This document shows positions 14,808 to 22,369 of a stretch of DNA of 30,558 bases, in pieces. Under the pieces are notes generated by a model. The model saw nothing but the letters and a program-made list of their open reading frames with translations. It had not been told where the DNA came from and made no database searches. Both the position numbers and the translations under genes were made by a program. The stretch lies in the NCBI GenBank assembly GCA_964464815.1, contig CAYXHF010000032.1, positions 1-30,558 of the forward strand, written 5' to 3'. Position 1 is the first letter of the stretch; the number at the start of each line of letters is the position of its first letter. Origin of the DNA: UBA11524 sp964464815. Its GTDB lineage: Bacteria > Bacillota > Clostridia > Christensenellales > Aristaeellaceae.

Positions 14808-17800
14808 TTATGCTTTGCCGCGCCCAAGGCGCTTGCGCAGCTTCTGGCGGAATAGCTTTCTGTCAAAGAGCAGGAAGCCGATGGTGCGCTTGACAAGGGG
14901 CGTCTGCTCCGGAATAAAGCCGACCATGCGGGACGGTGCCGCCTGCGCGCCCAGCTGTCTGGCCGCGGCAATGGCTTGTCCCGATTGGTCGCGAACCAGC
15001 GTCCGCAAATCCAGCGCCGCCTGTCCGGCATAGACCGTGTCCTCAAACGGTACACCGCCCAACAGCATCAGGTCACCCTCCGGTAATTCGCGCAGCACGC
15101 CCTCAAAGGGCAACGCCAGCGCCAGCTCCGGCAAACGCTGCATCACGCAGGTGGCCGCGAAGGTATCGCGGAAATCCCGCACAAACTGCAACGCATGATG
15201 CTGGATGCACTGTGTCAGGAAATGTCGCGGTGCATGCACCGTCTGCTCCTCGTAGCGCGGGACGACGTGGCCGTCCTTGCGCAGGAAGCCCACACATGAC
15301 GCCTCGTCTGCCGACAGCAGGAATTCGCGGAACGCACCCGACATCGCCGGTGCAATCGGATAAAAGCTCGTGATGGGAAAATGATATGCCGCGCCAAGTC
15401 GCGTGGCCTCATCCCCATTGTCATGCACGTAATATACCGGGATGCTCCGCTGCGTCAATTGACACAGCGCCGCCTGCAAGCGCCCGCTGTAGCCCATGTC
15501 AAAGCATGCGCTCCCTTCGGGTAGCTTCTCCTCGTAATATTCGCGTGCCATGCTGTATGCCGCCTGATGCGCACAGCCGTCGTAGAGCCTTTCGCGGAAG
15601 AAGCGCAGGAATTCATCAAACTGCACCTTGTCCGCAAACGGCTCCTTCCATGCGTAACCGGCCGCCTGCACCATCGCTTGCGCATCCGCATGCTTGTCCG
15701 TACAGAAGGACAGCAATTGCATCAGCTTCTCCGGCGTGTAGTGCTGCCAGCTGACCGGAAGCGCCGCCAGGTCTGCCTGATTGGTCATCAGGGCCGGCAG
15801 CAAGCATCGGCGTGACGCCGGAATGTAGTCTGTTTCCAGCGCATCCTCCGGCTGCCGGAGCAGCTCGACCGCCTGCTTCAGTATCAGGCCATCCCGCGCC
15901 AGAAACACCAGCCGCTTCACGCCATCCTGCCGACATTTGCGCAATAGCCAATGCGCCAGCGCCAGCAAATGCGTACCAACCGCATAATAGCCCATTCGCG
16001 ACGGATACCCTGCAAACGCAGTATCTGCCGTCACCGGTGCATGCCCATCATCGAAAAAGCGATTGGCGGCCAGTGCCTGTGCGCACCGAAGTGCCAAGGG
16101 CTGCAAGCCATCCGGTGCAGCAAAACCTGCCAGACAGCTTTTTCCCAACGCGGGCATCTGCGTGCAGTTTGCATCCTGCCACACCTCCACCGAACGCGGC
16201 AGCTGCATGGCATGCAGTCCGGCCTTGCGTGCCGCCTGCACATCCACCTGCGCCTGATCGCCAATGTGCAGCACCTGTTCCGGTTGCACTTGCAGCTGCT
16301 GGAGCGCCACACGGTACAGACTGCCGTTCCATTTGAGGGCATGCTCCTCATTGGACAGGAAGAAGCGCTCATAGCCCGTGACGCCGCATTTTTGCAGCAT
16401 CCGCTCAATGGTCGCCTTGTCCAGATACATATCGGAAATCAGCACAACCCTGCGCCCTGCCGCCTGTGCCAGACGAAGGAGCTGCAAGCCTGTCCTGCGC
16501 GGTTGACAGAATCGAACCTCTGCCTCCCGCTCGTTGTAGGCCATTTTTTCAATGCATTCATCCGACACGCCCAGCAAATGCTGCATCGCGCTGTAGATGT
16601 TCCACATCGTCACATCCTGCTGTTCCTTCGGAATCCAGCGTCGCGCCGCCGCCTCGGCCTCCGTCCTCGCCTGTGTGAAGGAGGTCAGGCAGCGACGGTT
16701 TGCGCGTTGCCAGCTTTCCTCCAGGGTTTGGAACAAATCCTGCGGTTGCCGGAATGGCCGCAAAAGCAGCGTGTCGAACACGTCAAAGGACACCACCGGA
16801 CACTCGACACCGTCCAGTCCCAGAATGGCCCGCTTGATGCGCTCCGTACCGTCTCGCCACGGAACACTCGCCTGTTCAAACCAGAAGACGTCGCGCACAT
16901 CCTGCTTGTCCGGCGTATCCTCGGCCGAAAAGCCCGGACAGAGCTGCTCCGTCAGGCGGTCAATCTCCTGCGCATCCTGCGCGGTGCGACGGTTCTGCTG
17001 GCATAGCGCATGCCACATGCGGGCGTAGTTTCTTCGCGCCCGCTGTAAATCCGTCAGCGCCTGCTGCGCCGCTTCACCTTGCCCCTGCAAAAAATGCTCC
17101 GCAAAGGCAAATACCTTCACAATGTCTGCATAGTTCTTGCGGAATTTTCTCGCCTGTCCGGCATCGCCCGTGGACGACGTGGCATGCTCACAATAGAACA
17201 CGCCGTCGCCATGATGGCGGAAAAAATGCTTTGCAAAGAAAAACAGGACGACAGAAAACGCAATGTCCTCCGTCATGATGACGTGCTCCGTCATCTGGTC
17301 GTAATACGGCGCGCATGTATCCCACAGCGTTCGCCGAATCACCTTGTTCCAGATGGTGTGCCAGCTGTAGCAGCTCATCGCCTGCGAAAAGAATGCATCC
17401 CGGATATCCGTACCGTGCATTTCCTCCTGCAAGACCTGATCCGCATGCGCCGGATAGACCACACATTCGCCATTTTCCCGTTGCCAGATGGTATCACCCA
17501 TCACCAAATCCAGCTGCTTTTCCTGCGCCAGTGCCACGGCCGCGCGGTAGAAATCCACCGACACATAGTCGTCGCTATCCAGAAACGCCAGGAATTCGCC
17601 CTGCGCCGCCTTCGCGCCCGTCAGGCGTGAAGCAAACAAGCCACGGTTTTCCGCATGGGTTACAATGCGAAAACGGCTGTCCTTTTGTGCATACGCCTGC
17701 ATCACCTGTTGTGCACCATCGGGCGATGCGTCATCCACCAGAATGAACTCCACATCCCGCAAGGATTGCGTGCGCAGCGATTCCAGGCAAGTGGACAAAT

Positions 17801-17849
17801 ACGCCCGTGTCCCATAGACCGGAACAATCACAGACAGCAAGACAGCCAC
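14808..17849 (-). CDS. Family 2 glycosyltransferase fused to a HAD-like (COG5610-type) module
   Basis: Probable cytoplasmic enzyme of surface-glycan synthesis, 1,013 residues. The N-terminal GT-A domain (about 1-250) has LLSVIVPVYGT, VDDAS (about 38-42) and the DXD-like LDSDD (about 90-94). A HAD domain follows with motif I SFDVFDTLL (about 354-362), motif II ISDMYLD (about 471-477), a lysine in LKWNG (about 505-509) and motif IV HIGDQ (about 528-532). The C-terminal 400 residues contain RLVFLARDGLILKQ (about 646-659), as in other capsule-locus HAD proteins. The GTG at 17849 is chosen because the GT fold begins there and AAAGGGG lies 7 nt upstream. It is first in a four-gene operon. Confidence 0.9.
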   Translation of the reverse strand: MAVLLSVIVPVYGTRAYLSTCLESLRTQSLRDVEFILVDDASPDGAQQVMQAYAQKDSRFRIVTHAENRGLFASRLTGAKAAQGEFLAFLDSDDYVSVDFYRAAVALAQEKQLDLVMGDTIWQRENGECVVYPAHADQVLQEEMHGTDIRDAFFSQAMSCYSWHTIWNKVIRRTLWDTCAPYYDQMTEHVIMTEDIAFSVVLFFFAKHFFRHHGDGVFYCEHATSSTGDAGQARKFRKNYADIVKVFAFAEHFLQGQGEAAQQALTDLQRARRNYARMWHALCQQNRRTAQDAQEIDRLTEQLCPGFSAEDTPDKQDVRDVFWFEQASVPWRDGTERIKRAILGLDGVECPVVSFDVFDTLLLRPFRQPQDLFQTLEESWQRANRRCLTSFTQARTEAEAAARRWIPKEQQDVTMWNIYSAMQHLLGVSDECIEKMAYNEREAEVRFCQPRRTGLQLLRLAQAAGRRVVLISDMYLDKATIERMLQKCGVTGYERFFLSNEEHALKWNGSLYRVALQQLQVQPEQVLHIGDQAQVDVQAARKAGLHAMQLPRSVEVWQDANCTQMPALGKSCLAGFAAPDGLQPLALRCAQALAANRFFDDGHAPVTADTAFAGYPSRMGYYAVGTHLLALAHWLLRKCRQDGVKRLVFLARDGLILKQAVELLRQPEDALETDYIPASRRCLLPALMTNQADLAALPVSWQHYTPEKLMQLLSFCTDKHADAQAMVQAAGYAWKEPFADKVQFDEFLRFFRERLYDGCAHQAAYSMAREYYEEKLPEGSACFDMGYSGRLQAALCQLTQRSIPVYYVHDNGDEATRLGAAYHFPITSFYPIAPAMSGAFREFLLSADEASCVGFLRKDGHVVPRYEEQTVHAPRHFLTQCIQHHALQFVRDFRDTFAATCVMQRLPELALALPFEGVLRELPEGDLMLLGGVPFEDTVYAGQAALDLRTLVRDQSGQAIAAARQLGAQAAPSRMVGFIPEQTPLVKRTIGFLLFDRKLFRQKLRKRLGRGKA

Positions 17850-17901
17850 TTGTTTTCCCCTTTCTGGCGCACAGCAAAAGCATGCCGATTTTGACATCAT
17901 C

Positions 17902-17930
17902 ATTCTACCATATTTCTGCATTCTTGGCAA
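17902..17930 (-). promoter_or_regulatory. Sigma-A promoter of the glycan synthesis/export operon
   Basis: On the minus strand, TTGCCA (17925-17930) and TAGAAT (17902-17907) are separated by 17 bp; each hexamer matches the consensus at five of six positions. The leader is about 45 nt. Confidence 0.82.
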
Positions 17931-17986
17931 GTCTTCCAAAGGAAAAAGTGACAGCAATTGTTCGCATCAAAGCCCCAAAAATGCGC

Positions 17987-18027
17987 AAAAATCGCGGCCG
18001 GTATGCATCCTGCTGCAACCGACCGCG
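17987..18027 (-). terminator. Rho-independent terminator of the peptidoglycan-binding protein gene
   Basis: The minus-strand RNA pairs CGCGGTCGGT with ACCGGCCGCG (10 bp, one G-U pair), followed by five U residues. It lies about 20 nt after the stop at 18046. Confidence 0.92.
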
Positions 18028-18045
18028 AAAAAACGATAATGGATT

Positions 18046-20724
18046 TTACCAGGTAATATCCTCACCCGTCAGCGCCTTCCACGCCTTGCGGATGTCCTTC
18101 TGATGACGAATGCCGTTCTTGGGGTCAAGCACCGCCGTCTCCTCGAGCGTGCGCGGGAAATGCACGCACAAATGGCCGTCGAAGTTGTTGTTCTTGAGGC
18201 TACCGGAGAGGTGCGGCATGGAGTGCATCGAGGCGATGCACCACGTGCCACTGGGCAGCATGACGTACACGGGCTTCTCATTCCAGGAGAAGCTGCCGCC
18301 CCATGCCGCCTTCATGATGGCCGTGTCCTCAGCCGTCAGCGGCTCAGAGTCCGCATGGCGACCCAGCGAGTACAGGCGCAGCTTGAAGGAGGAGCCACTG
18401 GAGGGTTCATACACCAGCACCGTCTGGCCACTCTTGATGGTCGGCTTGATTTCGTCATACCACATCAGCCACTTGACCTGGCTCGTTGCCGGGCCATTGC
18501 CCATCGAGGAGCCGTTGCCACCAATCGTGCCGGAGGAGCTGTCATCCGGCAGCGCCGTATCGCCCGTTACGCAATCACCCGTGTAGAGCTGGGTCTGCGT
18601 CTTCGTGCCAGCAATGCCATCGGCCGCCAAACCGTTGCGCTTCTGGAACGCCAGCACGGCCGCGCGGGTCGTTTCGTCATAGACACCGTTGATGTTCACG
18701 GTGTACTTCAAATTGCTCAGCGCCTGCTGCAAGCGAAGCACCGCATTGCCCGTCGCACCGACCTTCAGGGTCGTGTAGACATTATTGCTCGTGCTGTCAT
18801 CCACCTGCAAGCCGCCCGCCGTAATCGCGTTGACCGAGTAGAGCACCGCGTAGGTATTCGTGTCACCATTGCCACTGGCCGGCAGACCATTCTTGATCTG
18901 GAAGGCACGCATGGCCGCTTCGGTATTCGCGCCGTACTTGCCATCCACCTTGTCCGTCAGGTAGCCCAGATCCTTCAGTCGCTGCTGGACAGACTTAACA
19001 TCATCGCCACTGCAACCGGAGTACAGCAGACGCGTCGGACGCTCCACCGAGGTCGACGGCGTGGAGGTCGGCGTGCTGATAGCCGGCAACGCAGACGAGG
19101 AATACAGCTTCTTATAGGTGCGCGTACCTGCAATGCCATCGGCGCTCAGGCTGTTGCGCAGCTGGAAGGCCGCCACCGCCGCCACCGTACCACTGCCATA
19201 CTTGCCATCGACCGTACCCGTGTAGTAGCCAAGCGCCATCAGGCGGCTCTGGACGGACTTCACGTCCTCACCCTCCGAGCCTTCCTTGAGCGTGCGCGTC
19301 GGCACAACGCCATAGCTGGGCGCAGGCGTCGGCGTGGGCGTCACAACCGACGTATCGGCCGCCAGTGCCTTGTCGGAGTACAGCACATCCGCCGTCTTCG
19401 TGCCGACCTTGCCGTCAGCAGTCAGGCCGTTGCGCGCCTGGAATGCCTTCACAGCCGCCACCGTGCCTTCACCGTAGATGCCGTCCAGCGAGCCGCCGTA
19501 GTAGCCCAGCTTGTCCAGCATGGACTGCACACTGCGCACGTCCTCACCCGATGCACCCGCACGCAGCGTGCGCGTCGGCTTCGTTTCATTCACCGTCGGC
19601 TTGGCCGTGGGAATGCTGCTGCCTGCGTCAATGGCGTTGTTGCTGAACATCACCATGACCGTGCTTTCGCCGCAGATGCCGTCGGCCTTCAAGCCGTTGC
19701 GGGTCTGGAAGCGCTTGACCGCATCCGCCGTGTCCTTGCCATACTTGCCATCGGCCTTACCGCTCAGGTAGCCCAGTGCAATCAGCTTTTCCTGCACGGC
19801 CAGCACATCATCGCCCTGCATGCCGATGGTCAGATTGCGCTCACCCACGGCATCAGGCTGCACGATTTCCGTCGCACCAATCGCACCCTCGGAGAAGAGG
19901 CGCTTGCGGGTGTTCGTGCCCAGAATGCCGTCGGCCTTCAATTCGTTCTTCTTCTGGAAGGCCAGCACAGCTGCCTTGGTGCCGCTGCCATACTTGCCAT
20001 CCGAGATACCTGTGTAGTAGCCCAGCGCCGCCAGACGGTCCTGGGTATACAGCACATCCTGGCCGCCCATGCCTTCGCGCAGCGTGCGCGTGGGGACGCC
20101 ATAGGTGATGTTATCCATATCCGCAGTGGGCTTGGGCGTCACCATCGGCTGAAAAACATTGCCGCTGGCATCAAAGTAGCTTTCCAGTCTCGTCAGGGTG
20201 TTCTTGCCTGCCTTGCCGTCTGCCGTCAGGCCGACCGCCTTCTGGAAGGCAATCACCGCTTCGTGCGTGGACTGGCCAAACACGCCGTCCACCTTCGACA
20301 CGTTGAAGCCCAGATCCTTCAGCGCCTGCTGAAGAATACGGACGCGCGTGCCGCTGGACGCATACTGCAATTTCGTATAATCGCCCTTGAACAGGCCCGT
20401 GCTATTGACACTATCCGAGGAGGATGCGCCGTCAATATCAATGCCCGTCTGGGATTCCAGCAGGGCAATCGTGGCCGAACCAGCAATGCCGTCCACCGTC
20501 AGGCCGTTGGCCTGCTGGTATGCCGTGACAGCATCCTTGGTTCCCGTGCCAAAGCTGCCATCCACCGTACCGGCGTAGTAGCCCAGCTGTTTGAGTGCCT
20601 CCTGAAGGCGGCGAACCGAATCGCCCTTGTCGCTCTTCTGAAGCTTCATCGCGCTTGCGCTACCGGTGATGAGAATGGTCAGCATCAGCATCAGCGCCAG
20701 CACACGCATCATGCTCTTCTTCAT
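18046..20724 (-). CDS. Secreted protein with eight peptidoglycan-binding repeats and a conserved His/Cys C-terminal domain
   Basis: An 892-residue exported protein. It has a signal peptide (1-25, ending TGSASA) and eight PG_binding_1 repeats at about 32-90, 122-180, 217-275, 299-357, 387-445, 478-536, 565-623 and 650-708. Each follows the pattern VxxxQxxLxxLGYY...DGxxGxxTxxAVxxFQ. Thr/Pro-rich linkers join them. The C-terminal domain (about 745-892) carries H790-ADSEPLT and a GHLCVHF cluster (His851, Cys853, His855), then DPKN and RHQK. This resembles an uncharacterised domain seen at the end of other clostridial wall proteins. An L,D-transpeptidase-like role is only a guess from the H-x-C-V-H arrangement. 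The ATG at 20724 follows GGAGGG. A WalR-type box lies upstream. Confidence 0.9.
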   Translation of the reverse strand: MKKSMMRVLALMLMLTILITGSASAMKLQKSDKGDSVRRLQEALKQLGYYAGTVDGSFGTGTKDAVTAYQQANGLTVDGIAGSATIALLESQTGIDIDGASSSDSVNSTGLFKGDYTKLQYASSGTRVRILQQALKDLGFNVSKVDGVFGQSTHEAVIAFQKAVGLTADGKAGKNTLTRLESYFDASGNVFQPMVTPKPTADMDNITYGVPTRTLREGMGGQDVLYTQDRLAALGYYTGISDGKYGSGTKAAVLAFQKKNELKADGILGTNTRKRLFSEGAIGATEIVQPDAVGERNLTIGMQGDDVLAVQEKLIALGYLSGKADGKYGKDTADAVKRFQTRNGLKADGICGESTVMVMFSNNAIDAGSSIPTAKPTVNETKPTRTLRAGASGEDVRSVQSMLDKLGYYGGSLDGIYGEGTVAAVKAFQARNGLTADGKVGTKTADVLYSDKALAADTSVVTPTPTPAPSYGVVPTRTLKEGSEGEDVKSVQSRLMALGYYTGTVDGKYGSGTVAAVAAFQLRNSLSADGIAGTRTYKKLYSSSALPAISTPTSTPSTSVERPTRLLYSGCSGDDVKSVQQRLKDLGYLTDKVDGKYGANTEAAMRAFQIKNGLPASGNGDTNTYAVLYSVNAITAGGLQVDDSTSNNVYTTLKVGATGNAVLRLQQALSNLKYTVNINGVYDETTRAAVLAFQKRNGLAADGIAGTKTQTQLYTGDCVTGDTALPDDSSSGTIGGNGSSMGNGPATSQVKWLMWYDEIKPTIKSGQTVLVYEPSSGSSFKLRLYSLGRHADSEPLTAEDTAIMKAAWGGSFSWNEKPVYVMLPSGTWCIASMHSMPHLSGSLKNNNFDGHLCVHFPRTLEETAVLDPKNGIRHQKDIRKAWKALTGEDITW

Positions 20725-20757
20725 GTCGTTTTCCCTCCAAATCAGGTTTCACAGGCT

Positions 20758-20786
20758 ATTGTAGCAGATGTTTGCACATTTGTAAA
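20758..20786 (-). promoter_or_regulatory. Sigma-A promoter of the peptidoglycan-binding protein gene
   Basis: On the minus strand, TTTACA (20781-20786) and TACAAT (20758-20763) are separated by 17 bp. Confidence 0.82.
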
Positions 20787-20791
20787 GAACT

Positions 20792-20808
20792 ATTACACAT
20801 TTGTTACA
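20792..20808 (-). promoter_or_regulatory. WalR (YycF)-type operator
   Basis: TGTAAC-N5-TGTAAT on the minus strand is a full match to the WalR box TGTWAH-N5-TGTWAH. It ends 5 bp upstream of the -35 hexamer, a position suited to activation. The repeated CACATTTGT (20775-20783 and 20796-20804, 21-bp period) links the box to the -35 region. Confidence 0.65.
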
Positions 20809-20829
20809 TTTTGCAGACAATTAGGAAGA

Positions 20830-20905
20830 AAGCTCTGAATCAATGGATAGTACGATAGCAAGCGGAATTTCAGCCGTTAGCGTGCTACCGAGTGTTTCAG
20901 AGCTT
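20830..20905. repeat. Structured inverted repeat at the 3' end of the HAD phosphatase gene
   Basis: AAGCTCTGAA (20830-20839) is perfectly inverted at 20896-20905, and the stop codon of the HAD gene lies in the second arm. A nested 7-bp stem (GGTAGCA/TGCTATC in minus RNA) lies inside. The exit side is only moderately U-rich, so it is at best a weak terminator. Confidence 0.6.
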
Positions 20906-21535
20906 CTGTAGTAGCTCCAGCGGATGCGAGATGATGTACTCTGCCCCATTTTCGCGCAATTCCTGCTCCGTGCGGAAGCCCCACAGGACACCCACGGGAT
21001 GCATGCCCGCGCTGCATGCACAGGCCATATCGACCTTCGTGTCGCCCAGATACAGCACCTCCTCCGGCTTGACGCCCAGCTGTTCAGCCGCCGCCCAGGC
21101 ACCCGCCGGATCGGGCTTGACCGGCACGCCCTCCACCTGACCGCGCACGCAGCTCCACGCGATGTCCGGGAAGAAGTGTGCAATCACCGTCTTCGTATCG
21201 GCATCCGGCTTGTTGGACAGCACCGCCAGCTTCAAGCCACGCTCGCTCAGCGCGTGCAGCAAGTCCACCACGCCGTCATAGGGGCGCGTCTTCACCAGCG
21301 AATGCTTTTCGTAATAGGCCTGATATTCCTTTTGCACCGCGTCCAGCAGTTCCTGATGCTCCCGCACAGCCCGCTGCGCCAAAATGCGCGCACCGTTTCC
21401 CACCAGATAGCAGTATTCCTGCGTCTCCCAGTCCGGCAGGCCATGCATTGCCAGCGCCCGGTTCATGGCGGTTGCAATATCCTCAAGGGTGTTAGTCAGC
21501 GTACCATCCAGGTCAAATAAAACCGCTTTGATCAT
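20897..21535 (-). CDS. HAD superfamily phosphatase, phosphoglycolate phosphatase-like
   Basis: Cytoplasmic phosphohydrolase of 212 residues. HAD motif I is FDLDGTLTNT (nucleophile Asp8), motif II LSNK, motif III lysine in VKPDPAGAW, and motif IV YLGDTKVDM. The cap lies between motifs I and II (about residues 15-85), as in Gph/PgmB-type enzymes. The length is normal for the family. The substrate is not decided by sequence: phosphoglycolate, pyrophosphate (PpaX) or a sugar phosphate is possible. The ATG at 21535 has AAGGA about 11 nt upstream. It is transcribed divergently from the BofC-like gene. Confidence 0.9.
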   Translation of the reverse strand: MIKAVLFDLDGTLTNTLEDIATAMNRALAMHGLPDWETQEYCYLVGNGARILAQRAVREHQELLDAVQKEYQAYYEKHSLVKTRPYDGVVDLLHALSERGLKLAVLSNKPDADTKTVIAHFFPDIAWSCVRGQVEGVPVKPDPAGAWAAAEQLGVKPEEVLYLGDTKVDMACACSAGMHPVGVLWGFRTEQELRENGAEYIISHPLELLQKL

Positions 21536-21575
21536 TTATGCCACATTCCTTCCAAATTTCTTCTATTTTGCTACC

Positions 21576-21605
21576 GAATAGCGCGTTTGCTCCCTGCGCA
21601 TACTG
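21576..21605 (+). promoter_or_regulatory. Sigma-G-like forespore promoter of the BofC-like gene
   Basis: GAATA (21576-21580), an 18-bp spacer, then CATACTG (21599-21605). This fits the sigma-G pattern GHATR-N18-CATWHTA except for the final base. No sigma-A pair fits this gap. The ribosome site follows at about 21618. Confidence 0.5.
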
Positions 21606-21634
21606 ACGACAAAAGCGAAAGGAGCAAATCAACC

Positions 21635-22225
21635 ATGAGTTGGAATCGCCGTTCTTCCCATCAAGCACCCGCCATTCACGCCACGGTCGATAAACGACAG
21701 CTGGTGCGCGGCTGCATGCTGCTGCTGGGCGCCGCATTGCTGCTTGTCGTGGCGCTGATGCCTCAGCACGCCAACGCACCCGGCACAGATGAGGAGGCAC
21801 TGGTCGCCGCCGATGCCGCCAATCGCCTGAGCAGCGACTGTCAGCTGATACAGCACGTGTCCTTCACGCCCTGCGGCCACAGCATGACGCGCCGCCAACA
21901 ATTGCCGGTGGAGCTGTCCGGCCGCACCAAGGACGAGCTTAGCGACGCATACAGCCAGTGGATCATTACCGCATTTTCGCCCACGCAGGTGACGATGGAG
22001 CGTTCCATCGGCCTGTACTGTCCGGAGCATGTGGTGCTGATGCCCGACGAAAGCGGCCAGCTGTGCATCTTCCGCAACACCTACGGCGACGCATTGGCGC
22101 TTGTGCAGGAGCTGCATCTTCCCCTGCGCGATTTACCGGATGAGACGCAAGAGCTTCTGCGTCCCGGCAAGGGCTTTGACGATGAAGAGGCACTGGAAAA
22201 GTGGCTGGAAAGCATCCAGTCGTGA
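21635..22225 (+). CDS. BofC-like sporulation protein, membrane-anchored
   Basis: A 196-residue protein with one N-terminal transmembrane helix (about 26-42, CMLLLGAALLLVVALM) and the rest outside the cytoplasm. The C-terminal part has the BofC pattern: VVLMPDESGQLCIFRN, a short spacer, LPLRDLPDETQELLRPG, then DDEEALEKWLESIQS. In Bacillus, BofC is made in the forespore and inhibits SpoIVB signalling for sigma-K activation. The ATG at 21635 follows AAAGGAG; an in-frame ATG at 21587 would lie inside the putative sigma-G promoter. It is monocistronic with its own terminator. The N-terminal half is not recognisable, so full BofC function is uncertain. Confidence 0.72.
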   Translation: MSWNRRSSHQAPAIHATVDKRQLVRGCMLLLGAALLLVVALMPQHANAPGTDEEALVAADAANRLSSDCQLIQHVSFTPCGHSMTRRQQLPVELSGRTKDELSDAYSQWIITAFSPTQVTMERSIGLYCPEHVVLMPDESGQLCIFRNTYGDALALVQELHLPLRDLPDETQELLRPGKGFDDEEALEKWLESIQS

Positions 22226-22278
22226 TTTTTCCCTTCCCACTTCTCTTTCCTATTTTACGCCCTTTTCCCCTGCTTGTC

Positions 22279-22320
22279 CAGCGCTTTTGGCCATTTCGTG
22301 CCAGAAGCGCTGTTTCGTTT
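22279..22320 (+). terminator. Rho-independent terminator of the BofC-like gene
   Basis: A 13-bp stem CAGCGCTTTTGGC/GCCAGAAGCGCTG (one G-U pair) with an 8-nt loop and the U-rich tail TTTCGTTT. The tail runs into the -35 hexamer of the next promoter. Confidence 0.85.
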
Positions 22321-22347
22321 GCGTCTGTGCGGGAAATATGGTATACT
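22319..22347 (+). promoter_or_regulatory. Sigma-A promoter of the second pyruvyl transferase gene
   Basis: TTGCGT (22319-22324), 17-bp spacer, TATACT (22342-22347), giving a leader of about 15-20 nt. Confidence 0.78.
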
Positions 22348-22369
22348 ATGCCTATCGAGGTGATTGACA

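Noticed and set aside
18103..20838. 911-codon open frame antisense to the peptidoglycan-binding gene
   Set aside because: Its apparent internal repeats are the antisense image of the eight PG-binding repeats; there is no ribosome site or recognisable fold.
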